Below, one piece after another: positions 20,727 through 32,984 of a stretch of 64,000 bases of DNA (positions are counted from its first letter, which is position 1; every line of letters starts with the position of its first letter). Under the pieces are notes generated by a model. The model worked only from the letters and a program-made list of their open reading frames with translations, had not been told where the DNA came from and searched no databases. This DNA is from Micrasema longulum (taxonomy: Eukaryota > Arthropoda > Insecta > Trichoptera > Brachycentridae): NCBI GenBank assembly GCA_022494885.1, contig JAGVSM010000496.1, positions 1 through 64,000 on the forward strand. Direction: 5' to 3'. Both the position numbers and the translations under genes were made by a program.

Positions 20727-21645
20727 ATGGGGCCCAATACTGCAAAATGCCTCTAATAAGTTTATATTAAAACATTTTTTTTTGGTGCGTAAGTTACAAC
20801 GCATTTATTGATTTGCATTTTATTTATTTATACTTTTACATTTTTTGTATTTTTTTTTTCCACAAAATAATGTTCCCTTTCTGGGGTGTCCCGTGCCGAG
20901 GGAAACATTTAACAAAATGTGAAACATGCCTAAGATTACCTATTTAACAAAATTTACACAATAATAACAATGAAAAAAAACGTAATTAATCCAATTAACC
21001 TAATTATAATTAACATAATAAACAATAAAAAACTCAAATATTCACAAAAAACATAACCAATTTATATAGACCAGTAGAAAAAAATTCATAAACAGTGCAC
21101 ACATTTTACCTATTTGGCTTTGATTGTTAGCACTAATCGGCTAAAAAAATTGTTTATAAAATTGATGAGTCATCGTCATTATAGATATGTCAAAATTTTC
21201 CAAGTGTTTAAGATGATATAATTTCTAATTGGGCAATAACACTGTTGACTGTTGCTATATCTGTAGCGACCAAAGCGGGTTTGTAGTATTTAATGGAAAA
21301 ACGTACATATTATAAAGTGTTTAAAATGCGAGCAGTGACATTCAAAATATAAAACAAATCGATAATACAAAAAAACAAAATCGTTTTTTGTTTATGGAGT
21401 AATAGTGTATAAATTGAATCATTTTCAATGCAATAATTGTCCTTAGGTTTGTAAACAAGGACTGGATTCCACCCAGTATTGCGCACTGCGTTCTGGCGTA
21501 GCCTACAAGGTGAAATAGTTTAGTTATACGAATCAATAAAGATTTCAGTTGTTTTACTTTACATTATTACTTTTTTAGAATAATTTAAACACCGCCATTT
21601 TTATGAAAATCATCTCAAGGGCGCTAAACAGTAAATAAATATTCC
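20727..21645. other. AT-rich DNA with a possible MITE-1 scrap
   Basis: A scrap at 21440-21560 shares AAGGACTGGATTCCACCC and AATAAAGATTTCAG with the MITE-1 copy at 13420-13875. The minus-strand frame at 21342-21536 runs across it. Confidence 0.35.
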
Positions 21646-21647
21646 AG

Positions 21648-22045
21648 AACGTCTTGCATCTACAGAGCTCATGGACGGCTGGGATTCTAGTTTCTCGACT
21701 CCAATTATAGTAAATTACAATTATGATATTAAGGAGCTAGGTTACAGCACATCTTGCAGCTACAGAGTGCATGGATAGTAAGAAATCTAGCCTCCATTTA
21801 CATTTTTTTAAATTTGACCATGAAGTTTAGAGTTTTAGTGAAATTTTGAAAATCAAAATAAAAAATTAAAAAAATACAAAAACAGCCGTTAGATTTTAAG
21901 TCTTGCAGCTACTAAGTGCATGAATGGTTGGAATTCTAGACCCCATTTACAAAATTGAGGTATTTCATAGTTGATAACATTTACCTATTGAAGCTAGATT
22001 ACCAATCGACTTGCAGCCACGAAGCGCATGGACGAGTGAAATTCT
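21648..22045 (+). repeat. Four spaced copies of a 38-base motif
   Basis: The core CTTGCAGCTACAGAGTGCAT, followed by GG-rich sequence and TTCTAG, starts at about 21653, 21753, 21902 and 22010 (spacing 100, 149 and 108). The copies at 21753 and 22010 also share the preceding AGCTAG-TTAC. It appears to be a degenerate tandem array of roughly 105-base units with an insertion in the third interval. Non-coding. Confidence 0.65.
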
Positions 22046-23445
22046 AGCAAATTTAAATTATCAATAAATTTACAAAAATAAACATTGAGCATAAAAGTAA
22101 ATGTGTCAAATGTTTATGCTTAAAAGTAAGTAATAAAAAACTACACAGATAAAGCACCGTTTTAACACTATGGATAACAAAACAAAAATATCCGAAGGGT
22201 AGTTTTCGTAGATTTTGGGTAGTTACTGTCGCACGTGTGGCTAACAGGTTGTTTGATAATTCCTGGAAGATGATTGATGCCCACGTTTAGTTACCGAGAA
22301 AAGGAATGATGCCTATTGTTCCAATGACTTGGATCCATTTTGGTCTATATTATTTCGTTTTGTAATGGCTACGTAAAATTTTCGCTCAATTTTATTTATT
22401 TACATTATTAGAAAAACGTGGGTATAAGAGTGGTTTAATGATTGACGAATCATTTTGTATTTTATAAGAAAGAAAATCTTTGAAATATTAATATAAAAAT
22501 ACATATTTATTTATTAATAAGTTCACTTTAAGAAGCACTATTATAATTTATCGTGTTAAGTAGTGTTCCAAATAGTTAAATCTCGGTACATTCGCGTCAC
22601 AAATTGATACATTCTTAAGCGGTTTTTAGGGATTCGTGTACTTTTTTATGATTTTAAAGTAACTGACGCACTGTTGTTTGAAAGTTTTTTGTCACTTGTC
22701 ACATATTTTGGTAAGAATAAAGTTTAAAATAATGCAAAAATACAAATGGTCTCATGTTAAAACGTAAGTAGGATGGTGAATACTAAAATGTGTGTAAAGT
22801 GATCACTTGCGCCACCCAATTACACGTCATACGCCATGTAAATTGTTATAATTCCAAATTCTAGTTAATTTTTTACGACATTTGGTAGATTTGACTAAAG
22901 TTTATTGATCATTGTCGAAGTTTCTCAAATGAACAAAAATGCTTTAATATTAAGAGAAATTCTGGAGTATGAACTTACCGAATCTGTTAAGAATTATGAC
23001 GCTCTTTTGTCTCGCATTCTTTTGTTTGAGGGCAGCTGATGTTTCAATATAATGTATGACATTTTGCGGTGCCGCGTTGTGGCTTGTGGCGGTAAATCAC
23101 AGCCAAATAGTTGTCACCACTTAACTCCAGACAATATAACGGTGATTTAAGCAACTTTGAAGCATTTTCCTTTATTTTAAATGGAAGCGTAAAAATAGAG
23201 CGAGCGCGTAACTTCGGGCCCGATGTGCACTTAAATGCGTTTTCTTGTTATTCTAGAGATTATGTACAGACATATTTTGTCTATTAAACAGCACAACGAT
23301 CTTTGTAATGTACACACAGTATTGGTAACATGCTGTGACTTCTCAAGGAAGATTCGAGATTTGTATGTTAGTCTCAATTTACCACTCAGCAATTTTGGAA
23401 ATAATTTTATATAAGTATAAGCTAAAAAAAGGTCATGGGAATCCT
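22046..23445. other. Intergenic DNA with a MITE-1 scrap
   Basis: 22769-22860 carries ATGGTGAATACTAAAATGTG, GTGATCACTTGCGCCACCCA and GCCATGTAAATTG, a decayed MITE-1 right arm. A further GC-rich patch lies at 23060-23225. No gene is seen. Confidence 0.4.
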
Positions 23446-23449
23446 GAAT

Positions 23450-23705
23450 AGCAGCCTCTTATAACGAGCATTATGAGGGTGCGGCGATGGACCTGGCATA
23501 GACGTGGGCTGCGGATGTCTCAGGAGAGCTTTAACCCATGTTGCTTGATCTTCAAGACCCAGAAGACCACCGATGATGAGCTTTGGGATTTTTTCGATGG
23601 AAGACGGAACTAAGCGACGCGAGATTGACGTAGGAGGAAGCGAGAGTGCTGGCTAGCGACAGGGTCTCCTGGAGGCGTTCGGTGATGTCCACATGCTTCA
23701 CTTAG
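23450..23705. repeat. Dispersed GC-richer repeat, copy 1
   Basis: Shared words with 46150-46395 in the same order are AGCCTC-TAT, CTGGCAT, GCGGATGTCT, AGGAGAGC, TTAACCC, GGAAGC, AGAGT, CTGGC and CGA-AGGGTCT. It is unlike its AT-rich surroundings. Probably a fragment of a retroelement, family not recognised. Confidence 0.5.
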
Positions 23706-24399
23706 GAGTGGATGTGGAAAAAAGAAAATAAAAAAGGAAATCAGGATACCATTTAAGATTTTCTTATGGATCATGTTAGAAAATCAAAAATTTAATTGGA
23801 TTCCTAAGATGTAACGGTCCTGTTTTTTATTTTATTTTTCATTTGGTGTACATACTTGATTTAAGTATATTTGTAGATCAAATCATTTTTTTTAGTTCAA
23901 CAAGAAAGTAAAATAGGAGTTTTGGATAGCCAAATGTTACATATGTAAGTATCGTAAGGAAATGCATAAATATTTTATAAACGGATCTGGCCATGCTGAT
24001 TACTAGATTGATAATTATGTTATTCTACTAATCTCCTAATTGATTCAACAAACAATCAGCCAAGAGTTACCATTTCATCAACATCTTTTGATCGAAATGA
24101 AATAAAACATAAAATGAACAGTGTGTACACAAACGCGCTTCTGTAACCATTATTCTCACTCGCTACTGTCTAAAAATACGTCACACCAGTGTGCGGCATT
24201 TATGAAACAACAACAGGAAAAAGTGCCACGTGGTTACACGCAGACGTATTTAATGGATATACATACAACTGAAATAAAAACAAAGATTCAAATATTTATC
24301 TACACTGCTGTTAATGAGTCTAAGTAAAGATCCACCAAACGCCATGGCTGCAGGATGACTTCATCATTTTAAATCATTTCAAAATGTATTAAATTTATT

Positions 24400-24415
24400 A
24401 ATTAATTAATTCAAT
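24400..24415. repeat. (ATTA)n microsatellite
   Basis: ATTAATTAATTAATT within AT-rich DNA between repeats. Confidence 0.5.
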
Positions 24416-24674
24416 TTATAATTTTTCGTTTTGTTTTTTCATGTGTTCAAAATGTTTGCCCTTTATTTTCAAATTGCATCTGTGTGTATTTTTTGTTACC
24501 TTTTATACCTGACTAGATTTGCAGTACGGATTTTTTTTTTTAATTAGTGACTAGATTTGATAAATATTTAACTGAATCTTAAAATACATTCTACATGCAT
24601 CGTAGGAAAGGACACTTAATTAAATACCTTCTTCTTATTGTTTTAATTTGTTTATATTCTAAAGAATCAACAAT

Positions 24675-25324
24675 TTCATTTATCTAGGTTCTCTCATCAG
24701 CGATGGTGGTGGGTGTGAAGGTGAAATACGGCGACGTACAGGTATTGCCAAAAGTGCTAAGAGTCGGCTGGTGAAAATTCGGAAGAATTGCAGTATAAAC
24801 ATTAACACCAAAAAGAGACTGGTGAAGGCCTTGAATTTTTCAGTGTTCATGTACGGTGTGGAGTGTTGGACACTGAGCGAATCTGAAAAGAAAAAAATTG
24901 AAGCTTTCGAAATGTGGTGTTGGCGGCGAATACTGCGGATTTTATGGACGGCCAGACGTACGAATGCATCTATAATCCAGAAACTGAACATAGGAGAAAG
25001 ACTTACATCCATGTGCGAGATGAGAATCCTGCAGTTTTTTGGGCATCTTTCCAGGGGGAACTCTGATAGTTTGGAAAAAAAACTATTCTCCTGGGAAGTG
25101 TCGAAGGGACAAGGTTGCGTAGACATCAACCGGCAAGGTGGAGCGGCACAGCCACTGAATTATCAGAATCATCACTGACGAATGCCTATAGAAGAGCACA
25201 AAACTTTTATGATGGAGGGAGACTGTCCACAGACGAGCCATGCCTGGAGTCAGCCGTAATCACCATCCCCAGATATGAGGCACGGATTGAAGAAAAAAAT
25301 ATACGAAAACAATTTACATTGTGA
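24675..25324 (+). pseudogene. RTE-like LINE, reverse transcriptase C-terminus
   Basis: The frame is open from 24675 to 25178. It starts with FIYLGSLISDGGGCEGEIRR, then KKRLVKALNFSVFMYGVECW, RRILRILWTARRTNAS and MRILQFFGHLSRG. These are standard words of the C-terminal region of insect RTE-type (endonuclease-reverse transcriptase) LINEs. A single frameshift near 25110 moves the reading to RRHQPARWSG and TNAYRRAQNF, which runs to the stop at 25324. The 5' two-thirds, including the catalytic palm and the endonuclease, are missing. One shift in about 210 codons suggests a fairly young insertion. The antisense frame over the same bases is a shadow. Confidence 0.85.
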
Positions 25325-25329
25325 TTGTT

Positions 25330-25865
25330 ATTATAATATTTCTAAAATTGGGAATAAGACTGCATACGCTTGCACATATTATAAAAAAAATATAATAACA
25401 CGCAAAAAAAATCCAAATTCACGATATACAAGTTTTTAAATTGTGCAAAGGACTTTTATCTATTTGGGCCTTAGATTTAATTTTTCAATAGCGTTTCATT
25501 ATATATTATCGTTTTTTTAGGTATATAATCGAACTGCACCGTTATTTTTCACCTCTTTTTATAAATAATTTCGTACCTAGCTGACCATCCAACGAGTGAG
25601 GCGCAAAAGGTTTCGGTAGAATATTTTACGATAGTTGTGGGTATTTGAACGTTTATGTTCTAAACTAGATAAGCACTCAAATAAGGATAATTAATCGTCG
25701 TAATTAATGGAACCATTTCCCAAATATAGCTACTTTCGGCCTTGTTGGCAGAGTGTTTATTTTAATACAGACAATAGACATTAAATCGATATTAGGTTAG
25801 CGAGTAATGAAACATTTCATTTCTGCACATATAATAGCAACGGATTAAAAAAAATACTAACGAAA
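25330..25865. other. AT-rich intergenic DNA
   Basis: Includes the probable 3' end of the preceding LINE with A-runs at 25385-25415. Nothing else is seen. Confidence 0.4.
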
Positions 25866-25867
25866 CT

Positions 25868-26609
25868 ATATCGCACCTTTGGAATGAAAACGACTTAACT
25901 GAAAAAAACCTTAAAATGAGTTATGATCATAAAACGACTTCAATGAACATTATCAATCTTTCTGCATTTAAAAAAAAGCAACATTCGGGTGGAAATAGGA
26001 GAAAACCGTTATACCGGTCCCTTTGTTACTCAGAAAATGTATGTTCGTGTCAGTACGGAAGCGACGCTATTAGTGTTGTGTTTATACTGCCGTGTAAAGG
26101 ACGCAACGCAGACAAACATATAGTAACCGAAAGCCAATTGAGTCGATTTTATTTCGATGCAAATGACAAACGTACTTTATTTTTTTATATATTAAAACGA
26201 CCAATGTAGCTTTGTGATTGTTTCTGATAATCTTAGACTTATTTAATTTAATGTCATTACGTGAATAAATAAAAAACATCAGTTTGATGACCTAATAAAA
26301 AAAATGACATTATTTTACTTATCAAAGTGCATTATTTGTTTCTTATTTTTTGTTCAATCTAATAATGACTCATTAAATAAACGTTTTGTTTAAAATTATA
26401 ATAATTTATTTTCATAACGCTTTTTAGTCGAAGATTCATGGCTAAATGCCTTTGGTATAATTTTTAACTCAAAATTTCGTGTTTATTTTGAAAAATACGA
26501 AACAATCGACGAAAGAATACGAAGGTGTCACAGTTTACATTCTTTTTTCGCAATTTCTCAAAAAGTTGATTCTTTTGGTTGAGTCGTTTTCGTCCTAAAG
26601 GTGCGATAT
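25868..26609. mobile_element. TIR element 'T', copy 2 (about 742 bp)
   Basis: The left end ATATCGCACCTTTGGAATGA and AAACGACTTAAC mirrors the right end (GTTGAGTCGTTTTCGTCC, AAAGGTGCGATAT), giving inverted repeats of about 30 bases. The interior matches 17240-18000 from end to end with small gaps. TA-rich flanks fit a TA or TTA target, but the duplication is not certain. The frames inside (25916-26209 +, 26082-26279 -) are not transposase. Confidence 0.8.
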
Positions 26610-26619
26610 TATAACTGTC

Positions 26620-28890
26620 AAAATACTTAATACTGTTATAAATAATGCTAAAAACTTGCAAATACTAAAAACTTATTCAAGCAGTAAATATTTAAAAAAT
26701 ACAAATTCGAAGTATAACGTAGATATAATACATATGGCAATTATTTGGGAATATAACCGTCTAATTGTATGTAGCCTTAATAATCATTGTCGGAAGATCC
26801 TATAATTTCTGCAGCTTTCATATTTGGTCAAATGTTGAGTTGCGTGTACTCTTTTTAAATTAGTTTTTCGTCAATGATATTATGTAAATATAATAATCGA
26901 CGGTATGGTTTGTTAAGAATGTAGATAATACATAGTAAATTATCACATTTTTCAATATTTTCGTGCCCACACAGAAAATGCTGTTTTATGTACAACTTGT
27001 GTGGTGATGTCAAAATAAAGACATTTTCTCAAAACCACAATTGCATACGCAATTCGAACGTTTTTAATAAATATAGAAATTTACAGAAAACAGTATTAAA
27101 TGGTTATGTATACTTTTGTATTATTATTTGAGAGCAAACTCGAGTAAGGAACTTTTATATATACACAAAAGATACAATAGGGATGTCACACTTTACGTGT
27201 ATGAGAATATGTAGGGGTCGCTGTCAAGACGGGAAAAATGTGAAAAGAAAAAACTTCATATAAAATGTATTTTTTATAGTTTTTTGGCAATTTTTGCTGC
27301 CGTCTCGGGGGAGTTCATATATTACAGTGTCCGGCGACAGCGAGTATTGAAATGTATGACCGTATCGCTACCCCTCGTTAGTCCGGAACACCAGCGCCAC
27401 CCTTAAGCCAACCCCATAGCAGCCCATTTTGGACTCTTCTCAAATGTACACTTTCTTCGCTGTCTCTTATATTCTCATTTTTTCTCTGGGTACAGACATG
27501 TCTGTATTTCATAAATAAATAAAAAAGTTTTTTTTATAGTCCGATGAATTTGACTGTGATTTTACATCATTAAATATAAACAAAAAGAAAATAAAAGGAG
27601 TAAAGCATAAACCTTAGGTATTGAAAATATTTCAACTAAAAATCACCCAGCCACCTAATGTGGCATTTATAACATAAATTTTGATGTTAAATTACACATT
27701 TTTTTAGAATTTGAACATAATTGCAGTTGATTGCTAAATTTCATCCAAGACCGCCCTCATTTTTTCATAACCAAGTTTTCTGAAATATAATAGTTTCATT
27801 TATTAATTACTTTTATTTTAATGAATTATTTACTTAAAGATTGTTTATAACACATTATTTGAGATAAAAATCCTAATTTTATGAGACTTAAAGTTCTGTG
27901 TTGAGTTAGGACGAGAAATAAGTTGAAACAGACACATGTGTGTCATGACACATACTGTTATTCTATTTATAAAATTGACAATGTGATAAAATATTATGGT
28001 TAGAAATAGTTGTATACACTCTTATACTCGTTGTGTATGTGTAACATACAAGTTTGTGTACCTTTAAATAATAAAATAATGTTTATGTTGTTATTCTTTT
28101 AACATCACATAACTGAATTTTAAATAAATTATTACGTATACAAAACAATAGTAAAAAAAATAGCATTTTATGTGAGAAATATTACTTTCGTGTCATTTTT
28201 ACATAAAAATATTTATACCTTTATGCGTACACATCTAAGGGTTGAAAGGGACGTTTTTTATTTAGAAATCTCAGGGATTCCCTGGGGTCACATCAGTTGC
28301 CCCCGACTGGACACTCCTGCATATGAAGTTTGCTCCCTTTATCAGTACTTCTTTCAATATGCGTTTATTTATATGTCCAAAGGGTGGCGACGTTTTTGTG
28401 CAACTACCTTCATTTCAGCAATTGTTCGAGGCACCTAATCTGATCAACGCAATGCCTTCGATTGCTCTGTAAATTGCCCGAACTGGGAGAAGGTAAATTA
28501 TTGCCCCATAAATCTGGCATTACTTCAGGAATCTAGTAATAGAATTGTGATTGTTGTGAAAAAAACTGCTGTTTTTATTGAGCGCACATATTTTAGTGAA
28601 GAATAATTGCAATTCTGATTACATTTAAATTATTTACTCGTACTTTGAAATAAAGCTACCAATGTTTCTATAAGAAAAGCCTTATTTTTTGCATTTATTA
28701 AATTCTATGTAAAAATGCAAAATATAATATAATATAATATTTCCTTATTGTAAAACGAAATAAACTAAAAAATAACAAGTAGAGCTTATCAAACTGGTAT
28801 TCATTGGGTACAAAATATATTCGATCACTCTAGGGTGTAATTGATGAGCTGGTTCTTTTAATTTTTTTTTTATTGTAATTATTTTTCCAC
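26620..28890. other. Intergenic DNA with two GC-richer patches
   Basis: A patch at 27195-27450 contains CGCTACCCCTCG and GGGGTCGCTGTC in opposed orientation. Another at 28240-28490 contains TCCCTGGGGTCACATC and GGTGGCGACG. Both look like old retroelement scraps. An AATAT microsatellite lies at 28721-28741. No gene is seen. Confidence 0.35.
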
Positions 28891-28894
28891 TAAG

Positions 28895-29038
28895 ACAGAT
28901 CAGGAGACCTTATTGCGGTACAGGACATCTAAGCCACAGAAAAGTCACATTTAATTACAGTCTTATCGCCAAGAATCGAACTCGAAACCTTCCGTGTATG
29001 AGTTGAGCGTCTTAGCCATTACACTACGGAAGCCGCCA
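28895..29038 (-). mobile_element. SINE-B, tRNA-derived
   Basis: The minus strand starts GGCTTCCGTAGTGTAATGGC (A-box-like TAGTGTAATGG) and has GGTTTCGAGTTCGATTCTTG (B-box-like GTTCGATTC) about 35 bases later. The arms do not form a full cloverleaf, so it is not a working tRNA gene. Related copies lie at 38805-38955 and 57650-57752. Confidence 0.65.
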
Positions 29039-29206
29039 ATTTGCAAATTTACAATTTACGTATTGAATTTTATCAATAATCAATAACTGCATCCGTATTG
29101 ATATGAATTTATAAAAAAACTCATTCAAAATAGCAGTAGATATTTGAAAAATAAAGGCGTTTTTTTTTTTATTTACCCACATTTATTCGAGTAAAATGTA
29201 CAATTT

Positions 29207-29295
29207 ACTAATTGATCGTGGTCTTGAGAATCTGTTGTATGGTCGCGGACTCAGGACCAGCATGCGTGAAGTTTGAACCCAGCTCTGTCACTAAA
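29207..29295 (+). mobile_element. SINE-C, tRNA-like fragment
   Basis: GTGGTCTTGAGAATC, GTCGCGGACTCAGGACCAG and GAAGTTTGAACCCAGCTC give degenerate A- and B-box positions. A related inverse piece is at 54184-54247. Confidence 0.35.
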
Positions 29296-29514
29296 ATTGT
29301 TTCCCATTTCCGTATACGGATTATTAATATGATAGAAAACAGCCACAGAATTAAAATTATTCGAACATTATTTTTAAAAGCTAAATTTACAAAGTATACT
29401 AGGATTTCAGATGAATGTGTTTTATCAACAAAAATAAAAGTTTTTCATATACCCAGAAAGTCTGAAAAAACTAACGCGATAAAACGTGTTTTGAATCATG
29501 GCGTTTGATGTATC

Positions 29515-29628
29515 GGCTTAGGGGGTGGGCAGTTTGGGGCAAGTGCGGAGCCCTGGGTCCCCTGAGGATGGTTCTCCTCCCCCGCCCCCGTCATCTCCGC
29601 CGGACCAAGGAGCCCCCCGGCATTACAC
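29515..29628. other. GC-rich island (CCCCCG-rich)
   Basis: About 110 bases of strongly GC-rich sequence (GGGGGTGGGCAG, CCCCGCCCCCGTCATCTCCG) sit inside AT-rich DNA. This composition fits the 5' end or ORF1 of a retroelement, but no frame is recognised. Confidence 0.35.
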
Positions 29629-29629
29629 A

Positions 29630-30985
29630 TATCGACTCAGATAATAATTTGCAGTAAACATTAAGTGCCGTGTTTTTATACGACACGTAAAAAGGTTTCT
29701 GCTTCATGGTTAGTGTGTGTTCATATGATATCATAAACGCGCGAATGTGGTGGTTTTCCAAACATATTCCGACAAAAGGAAAAGCATCGAAATTAAGAAA
29801 TGCAAGTATTTATTTATTTACTTATTATTTTTAATTTTTTTTATGAAGTTTTTTTATTTAAAAATAATTGTTTTTCACTAGTCCCGATATGAAAGAAACA
29901 TTTAACATTATTTTTAAAAGTGTTCTAAATACTAAATACATATCATTAAACAAAAAAATACTTTTAACATTCATCCTATAAGTTACATTACTGTAACTTG
30001 ACTTATGTGGCTGAATTTATTTTTTTTTGAGAAGGAAATAAAGGAGTCTAAGCTTTTATAGGATATTTAATTTATTTTATTTTATTTATTTGCAATTTTA
30101 AAACCCCCGTTTAGATTTTACAAGAACTAATGTAATATATATAATATAAGATCTAGTCTTATATAATATATAAAGTATAAGATTTACTTTAATATATTAT
30201 ATACAATATAAGATCTAATCATGTAAAGCTTCGTCTGGTTAGTGTAGTCATTGTGTGCTTTTTCAGGTTGTTTTTTAATTTGTTTCCATTTTAATTTTTC
30301 AAGTTGTAAGGTAAGCCGTTATTTTAAATCTATTGAATAAATTTTTTGATTGCCCTGCGTTTGTCTTTGTTTTTTTTGTTGTGTTGTTTTTGTCTGATAT
30401 TATATTTGTGCTTGTATTGAGACTTTTTGGTTAATGTTATGTTATCATTTTGTATGGTTCCCAATGCAATTTTCTGAACAATTTTCGTTGTATAAAGTTT
30501 ATATTTGAAGCAACTTTGTTTTCAACCACTAATTTTTAAACGTAAATTAAATAAATCTTATAAAAATATTTTTTTTTTTTTTGGCTATAAGCTCAAGGGA
30601 TAAATAAAAGCTTTAAAATAATCAAGGGACTTAAAACAGTTCCAATACTTATAGTGTATTTATTTATTTTTTACAATGAGCTACCAGAATACATAAAAGA
30701 AATATAAACTAAAATACTTTAAATGAATTAAAGAAAATGTTTATGATAATTTACAATATTAAATGTGATGCAAATTATGTTTATGTAAGTTCATAAGATC
30801 TAATGAATTAACAATTACAACATACATAAATAATAATTGCTTAATTTATGTTAGTAAATATTAGTATCCAACCAGTAAGTGGTTGCAAACTTATATGTAC
30901 CAACATTAGTTAAAATGCTTGATCACAAAGTTAATGTTTATAATGTAAATAATATAATAATTTTTTAGTCAACAATATTTAACCC
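29630..30985. other. AT-rich DNA with (TA)n-like tracts
   Basis: At 30126-30222 the word ATATAAGATCTA and its inverse occur several times among TATA repeats. Poly-T at 30569-30582. No gene is seen. Confidence 0.4.
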
Positions 30986-30989
30986 AAAT

Positions 30990-31240
30990 ATTTATAGGCA
31001 GGCTGGATTTCACTCCCTAGAGAGATATTAAGATGAACATTTATTGCAACAGAGAGGGAAAACACATTTGAGATAGGAATATGGAGGTCTAAGTATTTAC
31101 AGGGCTTATGACCTATCATTGGCAGGTTCATGTTCATTCTGTCTATGTCTATGCTAAACCAGACAATGATAGGTCATAAGCCCTAGACTCCCATATTTCC
31201 TTGTCAAAAGTGTTTTCCCTCTGTGTTTCAAAAGAATAGT
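30990..31240. mobile_element. MITE-1 foldback copy, intact inverted arms
   Basis: The left arm reads AGGCAGGCTGGATTTCACTC, GCAACAGAGAGGGAAAACAC, AGGAATATGGAGGTCTAAGT and AGGGCTTATGACCTATCATT. The right arm mirrors it with AATGATAGGTCATAAGCCCT and CTCCCATATTTCCTTGTCAA, then TGTTTTCCCTCTGTGTTTCA. The centre is near 31128. The best example of the foldback design. Confidence 0.75.
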
Positions 31241-31790
31241 TTTGCCTAGAAAAAAAAATAACTTAGAAAAACTATAACACTTACTTATTCATGAGGTACA
31301 TTATAATCTTTAACGATATTTGTTTACTAGTAAGTATATGTACGAAACAGATTTTTTTTATATAAAATATTATAGTGCGCGTACTTACACAAACAATAAT
31401 TGTATGGTCGCTTACAGGTAATAAAAAAATGATATCGGCCATTAAACATTCGAACGCACTGTAGTCATCTTGCAACCGGTCGATATATAACTGAAATTTT
31501 AGGTGGTTTATTATAAACAAATAAGTGTAAAATGTCAAACCACAAAGTAAAAAATGTTTTAGACATAAAAAATAAAAAAATAACAAATTATGTAGATGAA
31601 CTGTATTGACGTTTGTTTAATCTTCATAATCGTCGTTCTCTTTAACACCCAATGGTTCAAAAGGTTTATTGGTACACCAAAAGTAGAGTATGTTGATCAT
31701 TTTTGTAACGTGAAGGTGAGGTGATTTGTCTAACGATTCAGGTGCCTATCCAGGGCTATGAAATATGACAGTGCAAAAACATTTTTTTTA
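31241..31790. other. Intergenic DNA with one 101-codon frame
   Basis: The minus-strand frame 31281-31586 is Phe/Ile-rich and has no recognisable domain. The middle (DRLQDDYSAFECLMADI) is less biased, but I cannot support a gene. Confidence 0.3.
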
Positions 31791-31794
31791 TTAA

Positions 31795-31975
31795 ATATTT
31801 TGCGTCAACCATATCGCGAATCGAACCCAGACCTCTTATTTTTATTTTTAGTGGTGGAGGTCAGTGCTATGCAAGCTCTTGAGGTCACTGCAATCTGTGA
31901 AGATCTATTGTGACGGGGACTCAGACCTCATGGGTTACCAAAGACGCTGGCCATTAGACCACACGGTTTTCAAAA
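31795..31975 (-). mobile_element. tRNA-like SINE (SINE-D)
   Basis: On the minus strand GTGTGGTCTAATGGCCAGCG (A-box-like) begins the element and GGTCTGGGTTCGATTCGCG (B-box-like) comes about 130 bases later, with GAGGTCTGAGTCCCCGTC between. The long A-B distance suggests an insertion in a tRNA-like head. Confidence 0.45.
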
Positions 31976-31999
31976 CAACGAAACGTGATTTTTTACACA

Positions 32000-32980
32000 T
32001 TTAAAAATAACGTCATTTAAATTTCAAATTTGTTAAATGTGTAATTATTTGAATAAAAAAGCAGATCAAAGATTTAAAATAAAAATTATCATTGATGAGT
32101 TTTAAACAAATTGTTTATTAATGCATGGGTTTTTAATTATTATGCAGAAATGTGTTGAGCGCAACATTATTCCAAGTCATTACAAAAGGATGTCACGTAT
32201 TTCCAACGATTAAACAAAAGGATACTCTTACATTGTCAACTAGAGAACTTAAAAAAATATATGTGATAAGTTGGGAACAATCTAGATAGGATTCTTTAAA
32301 TTCTGTAGTGAATAATCCTTCTCCGAGACATCAAAAACATCTCTCCAATAAATTACTTTTATTTACAATCATACGTGTTGCATGATAAATGGATGGTGAA
32401 ATAATTATGTAGGGATTCCTGAAGAAGGGACAATAGTTTGATGCCAACGTGTGATACATTAATTAAAGTTATTAATTAATAAGCCGTTTTTTACCATTTT
32501 ATTGTGAAACTAATACCTAAGGCAGTGGTTCTTAACCTTTTTGAAGTCACGATGGACTTTAGATCATAATAAAAAAACGCGTTTCACCAAAATGGCGGGG
32601 TATGCAAGGGTACGACAAGTGGCGTCTCTAAAGCCAACGAAAGACCCGTGTGATTGAGTCGGTCAAATCGAAATTACATTAGATTTTCTTTTTTTTTTCT
32701 TGGAGCCCTTGCTATAAGCTCGCGGTGTATCGTTTACGAATCACTGACCTGAGGACTAGTGGTTTGATACAAATAATGTTATGGGATATGATAGTGCAAA
32801 AAAATTCTTGGAACTAAATGCTGTCGCGAATTCATGTTGAATTTGATTTTACGTGCCTTTACGTAAATAAAAAATTAATAATTTCCTTTGCATTCATAAT
32901 TCACTCCTTCAGCCTGAAGCCGATCACTTCCGAACGCAGATCTCATTCATTTTTCTCCATGTCAAATGATCATGACTATT
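32000..32980. other. Intergenic DNA, nothing recognised
   Basis: Mostly AT-rich with a balanced patch at 32590-32750 (GGCGGGGTATGCAAGGGTAC). Short frames only. Confidence 0.4.
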
Positions 32981-32984
32981 TTTA

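Noticed and set aside
21648..22045. CRISPR-like spaced repeats
   Set aside because: Spacing is uneven, spacers are not unique-length, and the genome is eukaryotic. A decayed tandem repeat is the simpler reading.
24680..25129. 149-codon minus-strand frame
   Set aside because: It is the antisense shadow of the RTE-like reverse transcriptase on the plus strand.
25916..26279. Frames inside element T, considered as a transposase
   Set aside because: Too short, no DDE-type residues, and not conserved in the sister copy at 17240-18000.
28969..29037. Possible tRNA gene
   Set aside because: A- and B-box words are present, but stems do not close and the family is dispersed (38805, 57650). A SINE fits better. 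The same applies to 54184-54247 and 60073-60150.
31281..31586. 101-codon minus-strand frame
   Set aside because: Ile/Phe-rich, no domain and no gene signals. Length alone is not persuasive.
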